Source: Gentiana macrophylla (taxonomy: Eukaryota; Streptophyta; Magnoliopsida; Gentianales; Gentianaceae). Taken from it: a DNA stretch of 64,000 nucleotides. Of the stretch, positions 39,020-51,106 are shown in pieces. A model generated the notes under the pieces. That model saw only the letters and a program-made list of their open reading frames with translations. It was not told where the DNA came from and did not search any database. The translations under genes and the position numbers were made by a program. The stretch is taken from NCBI GenBank assembly GCA_026214975.1, contig JAOBSW010000545.1:1-64000 (forward strand), written 5' to 3'. The first letter of the stretch is position 1. Every line of letters starts with the position of its first letter.

Positions 39020-40910
39020 TATTATTTTTTTTGAGGAGAAAAACTTTTATTAAATAACATCCGTCAAACAAGCGGTCAAAACGCCATTAGGGGGTGAGCT
39101 ACCCCAAGATGTCCGAGTAGAAATTAACAAAGCATGTCAAGCTAACAGGTGGGCAGGGACATTCCATGCGCGTCGAACAAAAGCGAAAGTGACAGCTATG
39201 AAACTAGATAAAAGAGTCAAACAGATTACGAACTAGCACCCGTGTCTGCGTGAGATCCTCCACAGGGTTCGAAGACGCGCCACGCATGCTAAACAATCAC
39301 TCTACAACTAGTCGCTGGAACCCCAATTGCCTCGCCTCTTCCAGGGCCAAGGAAATGACCTTTAGCTCCAAGAATTCTATCGGATCCCCTGGGTCGAAGT
39401 GGTACACAAAGGAATGCAGACTACCCCAGAGAGCCACGGAAAATGATGCCAATACCGCTTCACATCCGTAATCGACGCGCCCACATTACCCTTAATTACC
39501 CTTCGGTGGCTTTACCCATTTGTCTGCCAGACATGGACCCGCGGTCTGCGTTTGATAAAGTGCCATAGCCTCCCAATACTCAGTCGATGCTGCCAGAGAG
39601 CGAGCACACACTGCGGAAACATAAACAACATGGTCGTCAAACACCGCAGAGCATCGTGCCTTCCAAATTTCCCACATAAGCCACACAAACCGCGCAGTGT
39701 CCCAGCTCCTCTAATACGCGTAGGAAGAAATCCGCAAAGGAGGCCGAGAGAAGGCGCCCAAGAATCCCATGGCGACACCCTTCAAATCCTGTCCGCCATT
39801 TCACACTCAAAAAGCACATGTCGCATAGTTTCCAAACTTCCACCACATGCCAAGCAAACACCATCTCCCATACTCCTACGCCTCAGCCCCTGCTCAATAT
39901 CAAGGCAGTCATGAAGGCACCTCCACAAAAAGTGCTGAATACGAGGCTGCACCGGTAACTGCGAACAACTCCTCCATATTCTACTCTCCCAGTTGAAGTA
40001 GTGGGGCCGCTCACGGACGCCGGCCGGTAAAGTGATAAGGCCAGAAAGTAACCTGATCTGACTGTATAGACCCCCTTGCGATCATAGTGCCAAATCCTCT
40101 TATCCACATGCCCTCCTGGGGCTATAGTGGTTGATAAATAGCATCCGATTCCCACGGCCGAAACAGCTCCTGAATCCGCTGCACATCCCACATCCTCGCA
40201 TTCAGGATAAATAAAGATGACACCTTGGAATCTGTTGGAAGCTCATGCCCCGCAAAAGGTATACGAAACAAAGGCTGCCGGCTAGTCCAGGCGTCATGAA
40301 AAAGAAAAACCGAGTCACCGTCCCCCACCTTCCAACGCAGCCCACTAAGCAAGAGATCTCGCCCCTCCAATATGCTGCGCCAAAGAAACGATGGCCGAGC
40401 ACCTAACCCAGCCGCAAGAATGGTATTGTCTTCAAAATATTTTGCATGCAAGACCTGTGCTGCCAACGAGCCCGAACTATTAAGAACCCGGCAAGACTGT
40501 TTTGCCAATAGGGCCAAGTTGAAGCATTCCAAATCTTGAAAACCTAAGCCCCCCAGATTCTTCGGCAAACAACAGGCTTCCCAGCTCTTCCAATGTACTT
40601 GACGCTTATTCTGTGTGTCCCCAAAAAAAAAACCCTGATGGCTTGCTCAAGTTCCCAGATGTGTGTAGTCGGAACCTTGAAGCGCTGCATGATAAACGTA
40701 GGAATAGCCTGAAGGGCTGACTTGATAAACACTTCCTTCCCGGCAGGCGAGAGCAATTTATCCTTCCAACCCGCTACCTTTTTGCGTATTTTATCCCTTA
40801 GGAATTCAAACACCTGACGCTTATTCCGTCCGATCACATACGGCAACCCCAAATACTCCCAGAACTATCCCCGAGAGGAATTTGCAGCAACTCAGACATT
40901 GTGTATTATT
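39020..40910 (-). pseudogene. 3' half of an L1-type LINE
   Basis: Read on the minus strand from about 40905: the end of the reverse transcriptase region (MGLPYVIGRNK, FEFLRDKIRKKVAGWKDKLL, AGKEVFIKSALQAIPTFIM), a linker (KNLGGLGFQDLECFNLALLAKQ), a zf-RVT-like region (IWHYDRKGVYTVRSGYFLAL near 40080), WEIWKARC, and an eroded RNase H (39480-39250). Near 39050-39020 the minus strand reads TTTAATAAAAG and then an A run, as at a LINE 3' end. Frame changes occur at roughly 40560, 40150, 39880 and 39650. The 5' half, including endonuclease and the RT catalytic motif, is missing, which is usual for 5'-truncated insertions. Confidence 0.82.
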
Positions 40911-41918
40911 AATCATTGTGTATGATACATTGATTGATATATGTCTCATAATAATCAATTTAATTTTTTTAAATCATTAGTCATTGTGTATGATACATGT
41001 TGGGGAAATTAACAGTGTAGTACCGGTTTGCTAATTTTTATGAAATCGAGTATCATGAACAGTAGAAACAGAATGTCAACAATGTAGAACACATAACAGT
41101 GAAGAATTTTTTTCATATGTATACAACACAACATCACGATTTTACGCACAAAAAATTGAATGACGAAAAGCACAAGTAAATACGAAAACTTATTTGTTAG
41201 ACTGAGGCGCGTGGAACGCCGTCCTTAAGACATTATTGCCCCGACTATGTGCACACGGATATTGCAAGATGTCTTCCAAGATACAACAGTCTCCTTGTTC
41301 TTGTCTAGCACTTAGATGTGAACAAGCAACGAACTGATCCGGCTTTGATATCTCAGACTTGTGAAATGCTGAAAAAATGTCTTTTTCTTTGACAGAATTT
41401 CGGTATAAAAGTGCAGGAAAATCTGTGTTCTTTTCATTCAGAAATAACGGAATTTATAGGAGTAATGAAGTCATTCATTAACGGTTGCATCCTTTCAAAA
41501 AAGAATCAACCGAACAGGTGCAACATTTAACTGAAATGATACAACATCTTACATAGTCGTAACCTTTCACTGAACCGATGCGACCCTCCGTAATTTTAGA
41601 ATTAATTTTAATTCAAATTTCTCCAAAAATACATTGATTGATATATGCCTCATAATAATCAATTTTGTAAAATCTAATTGTATAACTTGTTAAGAAAATG
41701 TGTGTGCTTGTGTACATTTCATATATTTCAAAAAAAAAAAAAAAAATCAACAATTTTTTTAGATGATTTAACAACAAAAAAAAGATAAAATAAATAAGTT
41801 TTAATCAGCAGTCAGCATGCGTATTGTTTGTGTTCTTTCTCTTTTTTTCTTTTTTTTTACCATTGACCAAAAGTTAAACATTTGAAATAAAGAAATAGTA
41901 AACAAAAACCATATTTTT
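40911..41918. other. No recognised gene
   Basis: Contains a diverged direct repeat (AATCATTGTGTATGATACAT near 40912 and 40977). AT-rich, no conserved frame. Confidence 0.45.
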
Positions 41919-41923
41919 ATTAG

Positions 41924-42091
41924 TGTTAAGAGATACACGGTTTGAAAGAAAGAGGGATAGTTCGTTATAATCCCTTCTACTACTCTTTATTACTTTATAT
42001 AGGAAAACACCCACACACAATACATAGCCATAACCCTAATGGGCTTTCTTGCCCAACATACAACGCACACACATAGCCTCATATTCTAACA
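41924..42091 (-). repeat. 3' LTR of the copia element (168 bp)
   Basis: On the minus strand it begins TGTTAGAATATGAGGC and ends CGTGTATCTCTTAACA. It lacks a block of roughly 45 bases present in the other LTR and otherwise differs at only a few positions. Confidence 0.92.
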
Positions 42092-45000
42092 CTCCCCCTC
42101 AAGTTGGAGCGTGGATGGAGCGTAGACGTTATTCATGCCCAACTTGGAACATATGAACTTCAACTGACTTCCCAACACAGGCTTTGTGAACACATCCGCT
42201 AATTGATCTCCGGTTCGAACATATGGAGTACAAATCTCTTTAGAAAGTAGCTTCTCTCGAATGAAGTGACAATCAACTTCGATATGCTTTGTTCGCTCAT
42301 GGAATACAGGATTCAAGGCAATGTGCAGTGCAGCCTCATTATCACAATGTAACGGTATCGGATATGAAATGGGGAAGCCAACCTCTTTAAGAAAATATTT
42401 AATCCATGCCAACTCACAACAACCATTAGCCATGGCCCGATATTCCGCCTCTGCACTTGACCTGGACACAACAGGTTGCTTCTTACTCTTCCAAGTAACC
42501 AGATCGACCACCCAAAAACGTGCAATACCCTGAGGTGGACCTTCTATCCGACGGGGAACCGGCCCAATCAGCATCTGTATAACCTTCAACTTTCAAATGT
42601 CTATTCGGCTTGTAAAGAATGCCATACCCTGGTGCTTTCTTCAGATATCTAACAATATGTAAAAGTGCGTCCCAATGTGGTTGTCTAGGACACTCCAAGA
42701 ATTGACTTACCACACTCACTGCATATGCAATATCTGGCCTCGTAATGGTTAAATAATTGAGGCGTCCCACTAGTCGTCTGTACCGACCAGGAGAATCAAG
42801 GATCTCTCCAACATCTTTTCGTAACTTCTGATTAGGATCCATAGGAGTCTCCAACGGTCTGCAGCCGAGTAATCTAGTTTCCTGCAAAAGATCCAGCACA
42901 TATTTTCTCTGGCACAAAAAGATCCCTGCACTTGATCTAACTACCTCAATACCAATAAAATAACAGAGCTGCCCCAAGTCTTTAGTATGAAATTGTTTAC
43001 CCAAGAACTCCTTTAACCGTGCAATGCCACGCTCGTCATCCCCTGTAATCACAATGTCATCTACATATACGAGAAGAAATATGGATCTGCATGTAGATCT
43101 CCTAAAGAATATAGAATAATCGGTTTGACACTGTCGTAATCCAAACTCCTTCACCTTTTCTGAAAACTTACCAAACCATGCACGTGGGGATTGCTTAAGG
43201 CCATACAACGCCTTACGTAACCGACATACATACCCAGACTCCCCCTGAGCAACAAACCCAGGAGGTTGCTCCGTATAAACCTCCTCGTGTAAGTCACCAT
43301 GCAAAAAAGCATTCTTAACGTCGAGCTGATACAACTTCCACCTGTAGTTAGCAGCAATAGACAAAAGAATACGAATAGAAGGCATCTTAGCAACAGGGGA
43401 AAAAGTCTCCACATAATCAATGTTGTACGTTTGAGTGTAGCCTTTGGCTACCAACCAAGCCTTCAGGCGTTCAACTGAGCCATCAGAATGGTACTTGACA
43501 ATATAGACCCAACGACAACCAACAATTGTCTTACCAGTGGGAGCAGGAATGAGATACCACGTACCATTATCTTGAAGGGCAGCCATTTCATCCTCCATAG
43601 CCATCCTCCAACCATTATGAGATAAAGCCTCCTGCAAAGTCTTAGGAACAAAAACAGAAGAAATAGCAGAAACAAAGGATAAATATTGAGGTGAGAGGTT
43701 ATGAGAAGAGACAAAATTACCAATAGGATGACGAGTGGTGGCGGACCTAGTGCGATGTGCAATAGGCCGAGTATCATCAGGATCAATGGACCCCCTCGGA
43801 AGAGAAGATTGGGCCGTGTCAGAAGCAGTGGTGGGACGGCGACGGGAATAGGTATGAATAACATGGGGACGTTCCTCATCAATGGGCAACACAGGGAGGG
43901 GTGGGTTGGTGAGGTGATCCATGGGGTGAGTCAAGGGTGGAGGATCAAGAAAGGTGGTGTCTTGTAAATGAGTGGGAAAATATGGTGAGGACTCATCAAA
44001 CGTAACATTAGCGGACACAAAATATCGACGAAGGGTGGGACTAAAACAACGATAACCTTTCTGGGTGCGAGAATAACCCAAAAAGATACACTTTGTGGCA
44101 CGGGGATCGAACTTATCGTGACCGGGGCCAAGGTTGTGGGCATAACAAATGCACCCAAATATTTTTAGAGGCATAGTAAAAGGTCGACCGGTGGGATACA
44201 AAATTGAAAAGGGTGACTGGCCTTCAAGATTTTTGGTAGGCATACGATTAATGAGGTAACACGAAGTAAGTACAACATCACTCCAAAAGTGTTTAGGGAC
44301 ATTCATGTAAAGCATCAAGGTGCGAGCAACATCAATGAGGTGACGGTTTTTACGTTCCGCCATGCCATTCTGTTGAGGGGTATATGTACATGAAGACTCA
44401 TGAATAATACCGTGGTCAGCAAGATATTGTGAAAATTGGTGATTATACTCACGAGCATTATCGGTACGAACGACATGAATTTGTGTACCAAACTGATTTT
44501 TAACTTCTTGGTGAAATAAATGAAAACAATCAACAAGTTCGGTTCGAGATTTTAGCAAGTAAAGCCATGTCATACGAGAATAGTCATCCACAAAGGTAAT
44601 AAAATATCAAAATTTATTAGAAGTGATATAAAACGGGCCCCATATATCGGAGTGGACAAGTGCAAAGGGAACATCCCTTCTTTTATTGACACGAATTTTG
44701 AAAGACGACCTACAATGCTTACTAATCTAACAAGCTTCACACCTCAAGGACTCTAAGTGATTGATTTCCTCAATTTGCTTTTTCAGGACATGTAAGGATG
44801 GATGACCTAACCGGCAATGCCACTCCATAGGAGATAACCTTGCTTGAAACGCAGCTTGTTTAAGGGGATCATCAAAAGTTTAGAGACCTCCTACTTCATG
44901 ACACATACCAATCTTCTTCTTCGTTTGGAGATCCTGCAAGAAACATGAATCAGGAAAAAAGGTAACTGAACAATTGAAATCTTTAGTCAAACGATTCACA

Positions 45001-45450
45001 GATATAAGATTATATGGAAATTCAGGAATATGTAAGGAATGAGGAAGATGAATGTCAGAATTGAGTGAGATTGTGCCAATGCCCACAACTTGAGCCGTGG
45101 AACCATTGGCCAAAATAACAGCCTTCGGGGTAAGTAATTTATGATATTCAGAAAAAGAAGATGACGACAAGCCAGACATATGATCAGTGGCCCCGGAATC
45201 CAGGATCCACCAGGGACGTTTGGAGAGAAGACTTGAGGAGACTTTATCTGTTTGAGCCAAGTTGGCCATAGAGGCTGCCATGTCTTCCTTTTCACTCTTC
45301 AATTTTTGATACTCCTCCTTAGAAATTGTAACTTGATCATTTTCCTGAGCCGAATGAGCCTGTGATTGAAAATTGGCGGGTTTTCCATGAAGATCCCAAC
45401 AATTATCAATATTGTGATTCGTTCTGCCACAATGATCACACTTAAGTGAT
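42086..45450 (-). pseudogene. Copia pol (protease, integrase, RT, RNase H), broken
   Basis: Protease WILDSGATDHM is near 45215. GAG-pre-integrase WHCRLGHPSLH is near 44820. The integrase core follows, with DDYSRMTWL at the start of the long frame at 44591. Reverse transcriptase has VDVKNAFLHGDLHEEVY and catalytic YVDD (LLVYVDDIVITG, near 43060). RNase H has SRSSAEAEYRAMA (near 42450) and FHERTKHIEVDCH. Three stops interrupt the integrase region (about 44881, 44729 and 44607), and a frame change near 42510 separates RT from RNase H. The RT frame of about 700 codons is otherwise open, so decay is slight. Confidence 0.88.
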
Positions 45451-45539
45451 CCTCTTCCACCTCGGCCCCCACGTGCTCCTCCACGAGAATTGCCCCGACC
45501 ACCACGGGACGATCTGCCACCTCGGCCTCATCTACCTGC

Positions 45540-46236
45540 ATTAAAATCTGTCATAAAAGCAGACTTTTCCTCACCAATTTCCTCGATTTCGTGAGATCGG
45601 GAACCTTTATGATTAATGGTCATACGCTGCAATCTGGAAAATACTTATAGTATGGTAGGAAGTTCTGTCCCACCGAGAATTTGTGCACGAACAGGTTCAA
45701 ATTCAGACTTTAAACCTGAGAAAAACCGGATCACATCCATATCATTCCTTTGTTTTTCCACGGCACTCACATCTCATGGATAAGTGGTCGATACATATTC
45801 CTTTCTTCACAAATACTCATGACTTGGGAGTAGTAATCTTCCAAACTTTGATTTCCCTGTTCCAACTGAAAATATTGTTTGCAAACCTCATACACACGTG
45901 ACAACTTTTCAGAACCGAAATACATATGACGTAGCCTAGACCAGATGTCTTTGGCCGAATTCATATACAAAAGGGTAGAGCTGATATTCGGCTCAATACT
46001 GTTCAACATCATGACATAATTTGTTCATCATCTTGACGCCAAGTTGAGGCCCTCGGATCATCCTTTCCCGCCTTATCTTTGACGAGATGATGATCCATAC
46101 CCTTACCAGTCAAGTATATCTCGATGGATCGGGACCACAACGTGTAATTCTTACTGTTTAATCTGACCGAAGTGGCTGCTGTTGGTGCCGACATCGGACC
46201 GAACAAATTGGGATTGGAGTCAGCCTTGATCTCCAT
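45540..46236 (-). pseudogene. Copia gag, frameshifted
   Basis: Begins MEIKADSNPNLFGPMSAP, then LNSKNYTLWSRSIEIYLTGK, a standard copia gag N terminus. A shift near 46010 leads to IWSRLRHMYFGSEKL and QGNQSLEDYYSQV. A further stop follows after about 45767. The RNA-binding zinc knuckle (C-X2-C-X4-H-X4-C, CDHCGRTNHNIDNC) lies at about 45440-45395 in another frame, preceded by Gly/Arg-rich repeats. Confidence 0.8.
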
Positions 46237-46338
46237 CCTGTTGAACTGGAACGAAATGGAGCAGTTTTTTTTTTTTTTGGCGGCTTTAGAGTTTCTGGAT
46301 CATAGGGAAAAAAATGGATGAAAGTCGCTCCGATACCA

Positions 46339-46552
46339 TGTTAAGAGATACACTGTTTGAAAGAAAGAGGGATAGTTCGTTATAATCCCTTCTACTACTC
46401 TTTATTACTTTATATAGGAGAACACCCATACAATACATAGCCATAACCCTAATGGGCTTTCTTGCCCAACACGCCATAACACACAAGAGGGCTAAACCCT
46501 AGCCGACACACACACATAATACAACGCACACACACAGCCTCATATTCTAACA
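46339..46552 (-). repeat. 5' LTR of the copia element (214 bp)
   Basis: On the minus strand it begins TGTTAGAATATGAGGC and ends AGTGTATCTCTTAACA. It includes an extra block with GGGCTAAACCCTAGCCGACA wording on the plus strand. A TATATAAAGTAATAAAG stretch can serve as core promoter. Confidence 0.92.
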
Positions 46553-46762
46553 ATTAGATTTATTAGAAGACCCCACTCTCTCGGCCAGTGATGGCGTCCC
46601 CTGACACATCAAATTCTAGCAGCAATTTTTTGTCTAGTATCTCTATCTATATCGAAATGATCTGCATCACACAATTTGAATTCAGTTTAAAAATAAATGA
46701 TCTATTTGATGTTAAATATCTCTCCGTATAGTGTGAAGACATCATCTAAAAACCTCTCAACT

Positions 46763-47085
46763 GTAGCCTGTTGAAGCAGGGGAGGATCCCCTAAGCCTAA
46801 GGTACAAAGCTAGCAGTACACCATGCGGTGCATTCCCTCTACCACATGCTTTGTTTTATTTATTTATTTACTTTTTGTGTTAGATGTAAGAATTTTTAAA
46901 GACCATATTGTTTTTTCCTTTTTCATCAAAACATTATACACATTTTGAACGACGCCATATGAATACGGCGATATATTTATTTTTGAATTTTAAAAACTCG
47001 CCACGGTAAATAGTGAAATAATTATATTTTGTAAATGATGATAAGTCAAATAAGATATAGTACTTATTAAATTATAATTCAGCTT
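46763..47085 (+). repeat. Dispersed repeat, inverted relative to 63417-63720
   Basis: AAAGCTAGCAGTACAC, GTTAGATGTAAGAATTTTTA and AATGATGATAAGTCAAATAA here match, in reverse complement, the segment at 63417-63720 in the same order. It is probably a transposon family of unknown class. No coding capacity. Confidence 0.6.
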
Positions 47086-47377
47086 GAAAATAAATTTTCA
47101 GTGTAATTTACATCAAAGTTTTCTTGTCTTTATACATATTTGGGAAAATTTGAAATTAAAAAATAAAAAATTTATGTTAATGAGTGTCAACATCTTTTTA
47201 GGTGCTGTATATAAAAATATTAATCAGTATTATTTAAGTCAACCGACACGTGTCAAATGCGTCTCGTGTTAGAAAAGTGCCGGACACTGCGCACGACTCT
47301 AAAATTGAATGTTGTTGCTTCGGACATATTGCCCACACTCTTAAATGATAAGGAAATAAAGTTGCACCTGTACCACC

Positions 47378-47480
47378 ACCAATTGGTTTTAGTACAACGG
47401 TAAGCGCTTGATCTTAATATGGTTTCAAAGCCTGAGGTCACGGGACCGAACCCTGGTTGGAACAATATTTAAAAAAAAAA
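47378..47480 (+). mobile_element. tRNA-derived SINE-like unit
   Basis: TTTTAGTACAACGGTAAG resembles a polymerase III A-box and GGGACCGAACCC a B-box with two changes (expected GGTTCGAA). A run of A follows at 47470-47480. A 5'-part copy (CCAATTGGTTTAGTAGAATG) recurs at about 47708-47750. Confidence 0.45.
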
Positions 47481-47484
47481 ATTT

Positions 47485-47670
47485 GCAAGTGTTGGGACAG
47501 ATTGCCCACACTTGAGGGGGGGGGGGGGGGTGTTAGGAGAGATTGCCCACACTCTTGAAAAAAATTGTGCAAGTGTTGGACAGATTGCCAACACTTGAGG
47601 GGGGTATTGGGACATATTGCCAACACTTGAGGGGGTGTTGGGACAGATTGCCACACTCTTAAATGATAAG
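47485..47670 (+). repeat. Tandem TGTTGGGACAGATTGCC units and poly(G) run
   Basis: Four or five units of GTGTTGGGACAGATTGCCCA with CACTTGAGGGG or CACTCTT tails follow one another at 30-60-bp spacing; an earlier copy lies near 47320. A run of 15 G (47516-47530) sits at one unit junction. Frames here are repeat translations. Confidence 0.75.
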
Positions 47671-48087
47671 ATAAAATGATTAGAAATATAGTAACACATT
47701 TACTGTCACCAATTGGTTTAGTAGAATGGTAAGCTCTTGATCTTAACACTTCTTAAATCAAAACTAAACTATGTCGTTTATCAACCTCTATAAAGAAAAA
47801 TCACATTTGAAACTCGATTCTTTCACTTTTTTAGTAAAATTATTCCCGATCCTAAAAAAATAATAAAAAGCACTGATGTTGTTGAAATAACAACACTTAT
47901 CACTTAATCTAAATATATTAAGTGATATTTATATCGAAATATGTTTGATAATTACTTCGTATAACCACTTCGTATAACCACTTCGCATTAAGTGTGTCTA
48001 AATTTTCTTAACAAGCTTTTAATGATGCGATTATGGCTTAATGAAATAAATGGTATATGTTTCTTATATGTTTTATTTATTGAAAAA

Positions 48088-48089
<2 letters not shown>
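47671..48089. other. No recognised gene
   Basis: AT-rich spacer containing the partial SINE-like copy at about 47708-47750. ATAACCACTTCGTATAACCACTTCG forms a small direct repeat near 47960. Confidence 0.4.

Positions 48090-48165
<76 letters not shown>
48090..48165. repeat. (AT)n microsatellite
   Basis: About 75 bases of uninterrupted AT repeat. Confidence 0.95.
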
Positions 48166-48169
<4 letters not shown>

Positions 48170-48453
48170 TTTTCGAGTGAATAACTGTCAATTTGCCCGT
48201 TTTGTCCAATTGACCCGGAAATAACCCGGCTTGGCCCTGTATACCAGCAAATCACCCCAGCCTCTCCCTTACGTTGTGCCCCACCCCACGATCTGCTTCG
48301 GGTAAGAAAAAAGAAAAACTTCATCCAGCAACTTCCCACGATTCCGGCAAATTACCACGTTCTTTTGTTTCTCCTCATAATAATCCACTTTCCACCTCAA
48401 CCCACGTTCCGCAAAAAAATACCCTCCGAAAACTAATTCCGCACGACTGCTGC

Positions 48454-49217
48454 TTTTATTTCCTAAAAAATTTCCACACCTTGAAGACAAAGTTTGCAAT
48501 AAGAGATTCAGGTGCTACGGGGTTGAAGACATAGCACCGACTACTCCAATTTACCTGGTTTTTACAGTTTCGATTGGTCGAAATTATTTGCAAAATGTGG
48601 TTTTGGATTTTCTATTTGAAATACTATTTTTACACCAAATATAGTTGTTGTTATTGTTATAGTTCTTGGTGTTGTTGCAGGAGGATCAGAATGTCAGATG
48701 GCAAAGGATGATGATAACTACGCATTAAGGATATCGGATTTACAGCCAAATTTGTGCCACGGTTGGATTGATTTTGGTCATATACACATTCATTCCCTCA
48801 TTCACTTTTATATTAGGTTATTGTTTTTATTTCCTAAAAGAATTTCACACCTTGAAGACAAAGTTTGCAATAAGAGATTCAGGTGCTGCAATAAGAGAAT
48901 CAGGTGTTGTGGGGTTGAAGACATAGCACCGACTACTCCAATATACCTGGTTTTTACAGTTTCAATTGGTCGAAATTATTTGCAAAATGTGGTTTTGGAT
49001 TTTCTATTTGAAATATTATTTTTAAACCAAATATAGTTGTTGTTATTGTTATAGTTCTTGGTGTTGTTGCAGGAGGATCAGAATGTCAGATGGCAAAGGA
49101 TGATGATAACTACGCATTAAGGATATCGGATTTACAGCCAATTTGTGCCAAGGTTGGATTGATTTTGGTCATATACACATTGATTCCCTCATTCAATTTT
49201 ATATTAAGTTATTGTTT
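48454..49217 (+). repeat. Tandem duplication, 371-bp period
   Basis: Unit one 48454-48824 and unit two 48825-49217 are about 95% alike. Unit two has an extra internal repeat of about 21 bases (AATAAGAGAWTCAGGTGYTG). Each unit holds a pyrimidine-rich stretch ending GTTGTTGCAG followed by GAGGATCAGAATGTCAGATG, which looks like a splice acceptor before an exon. The region could be a duplicated exon of a lost gene. Neither unit gives a recognisable protein. Confidence 0.85.
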
Positions 49218-51101
49218 GTTGTAGTATTGTGAAAAATGGTTCTTCGTACACTGGCTATTGACGGAGTAGAAGCTGGCAATCGGTCTACCAAATCGTTTGC
49301 TAATCTAGATTCTACGATAATTCTTACTGGATGGCAATTCCTTCTTTCAATTTGAACGTTATTTTTGCTATTTTTGTGACATTAGAATACGTGTTCATGT
49401 TAGGCTTACTTAGATGATAGACCGTGTACATCAATGTTCTTCCTCTATTTATCATTCACATGGCTTCTATTTTTTAGCACCATTTGACATTCTGAATACC
49501 AGTTCTCTTCTGTAAAGATCGATGAATTTTTTTCCCTTCAACAGTTAGTAGCTATGTGCAATTTTATGACAGAGGTGTGATTGTTTAAGTGAACTGTGAC
49601 GGTAAGATGTTTGCTCCATTGAGGAACTGAGATATTTTTACTTATTTCGTTAAAGGAGAAAGCTTTGTTTCAAGAATTCAGCAGTAAATGGTTTCTCTTA
49701 TGCCTTCTATAAGGCTTTTTCGGCTTTCGAACATCAATGATGTCGCGGATAATGTAAGTGTCTGTGTCCTAGACCTAGGTTTTACTCTTAATTTATTATA
49801 GTACAATTCTTATCAGAATCATATGTAGGCAGTTGTTGTGTTTGAAAGTGTGAGAGATATCAACGTGGCGTCGCGTTGATCGGTGATATGTCGGGGTCCA
49901 CCCTCGGTGATCCATCATCGAACTTTATAGGAGGTTAGGTTGTATTCTTTCTCCTGTGATGAAAGATTCAGACAACTACAAAATGATAGAGAATTATCTG
50001 GAGAAGACGAATGAACCTGTTAAAGTTGGAGAAATAGTAAGTTTTTTTTAATTTTATTTTCATTTTCTCTCTTTAGTACTATGTTATATGTTCCAAACAA
50101 CTTGCATTTTCTATTTTTAGTATTATGTTTAATGTACCATTTATGGGCTTTTTGTTATAGAGTTACAGTGCCACTATTGAAAGCATTTTCGAGGTTGAAG
50201 CAAGCGCATGTCCGTCTTATGATGAGATCAAGAGATTGCCAAATAAAGTGCTGCTCTGCTGTGGTAAGTCGATCTTTTTCGTGCAAAAATGGAGTCTTTA
50301 TTACGCGATTAAATTCAATCGTGCCGTGTTGTATGAACGCGAAGTTCGAATCTTATGAGGCATTAGCATAAAGGGTTCTTGCTAGCTGCTTCTCAGCTTC
50401 CTGTTCCCGGTTACATGGTAAGTGTTTGATGGTTAATTCTGCGAGTTGTGTTTTTCGGGTTCGGGATGGATTTTATACGTATTGGACTTATGATATTTTG
50501 CAGTTTGAGAAAACAATTGTGTGTTCAGATGATGCAGCTGAGGCAACATGATATGGTTTTACTGCTGTTGATAGGCTTGAAGGTTTTCTTATTTTGGCTG
50601 TTGCCTCTTTGGGTGAAAACATCACTGAAATTACCGCCCACCTGATATCACAGTTAGTTGAATTTTAACCGTTTTAAGTTTTTACCATATGGTGTCATTA
50701 CCGTTAAGTTTTCACCATAGGGTGTCACAATATTGTGGTGTTGCGGTCAGTAAGTTTTTACCGAGATAGGTGTCACAGCAAGCATTAGTGTGTTCTTACT
50801 GATGGTGTCACAGCAAGCATTAGTGTGTTTTTGTGATTTTAATTTGAACCATATGTGACATGATGTATTTTTTTGGATGCATCACAGTGTTTGGTGCAAG
50901 TTGTTACTTTTGGTTATATATTTTTTTATTCCATGCAACAATAATTGCATTACACAAACAACGTTATAGCAGCTACGTATTTACAACATCAAGTAAGTCA
51001 CTTCTATAAGCCAGCTTGATTCATATAGCGCCTACATCGGCTCTTATAACCATTCTCCCTCTCTTTAAGATACTCATCCGTCTGTCATCGGCGTCAATAT
51101 G
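49218..51101 (+). other. Possible decayed host gene, unrecognised
   Basis: Several stretches have a gene-like texture: GTAAGT/GTAAG donors follow short frames at 49758, 50037, 50264 and 50418, and TTGTTATAG or TTTTGCAG acceptors stand before 50160 and 50503. At 50150-50370 two different frames stay open. One reads EASACPSYDEIKRLPNKVLL and the other MMRSRDCQIKCCSAVVSRSF. I recognise neither and cannot assemble an open reading frame. TGGTGTCA-type repeats occur at 50690-50830. Confidence 0.3.
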
Positions 51102-51106
51102 AACAT

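Larger units (their letters stand above)
41924..46552 (-). mobile_element. Structurally complete Ty1/copia retrotransposon
   Basis: Two LTRs (41924-42091 and 46339-46552) bound a 4629-bp element. ATTAG flanks it at 41919-41923 and 46553-46557, a perfect 5-bp target duplication. On the minus strand, the primer binding site TGGTATCGGAGC (46338-46327) follows the 5' LTR and differs by one base from the usual initiator-Met-tRNA match. A TTGAGGGGGAG polypurine tract (about 42102-42092) precedes the 3' LTR. Gag and pol are in copia order (protease, integrase, RT, RNase H) but carry stops and shifts, so this copy is non-autonomous. The short LTRs and RT wording suggest the Ale/Retrofit group, which is tentative. 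Confidence 0.93.

Noticed and set aside
47988..48339. Three frames through the AT repeat on both strands
   Set aside because: All derive from the microsatellite.
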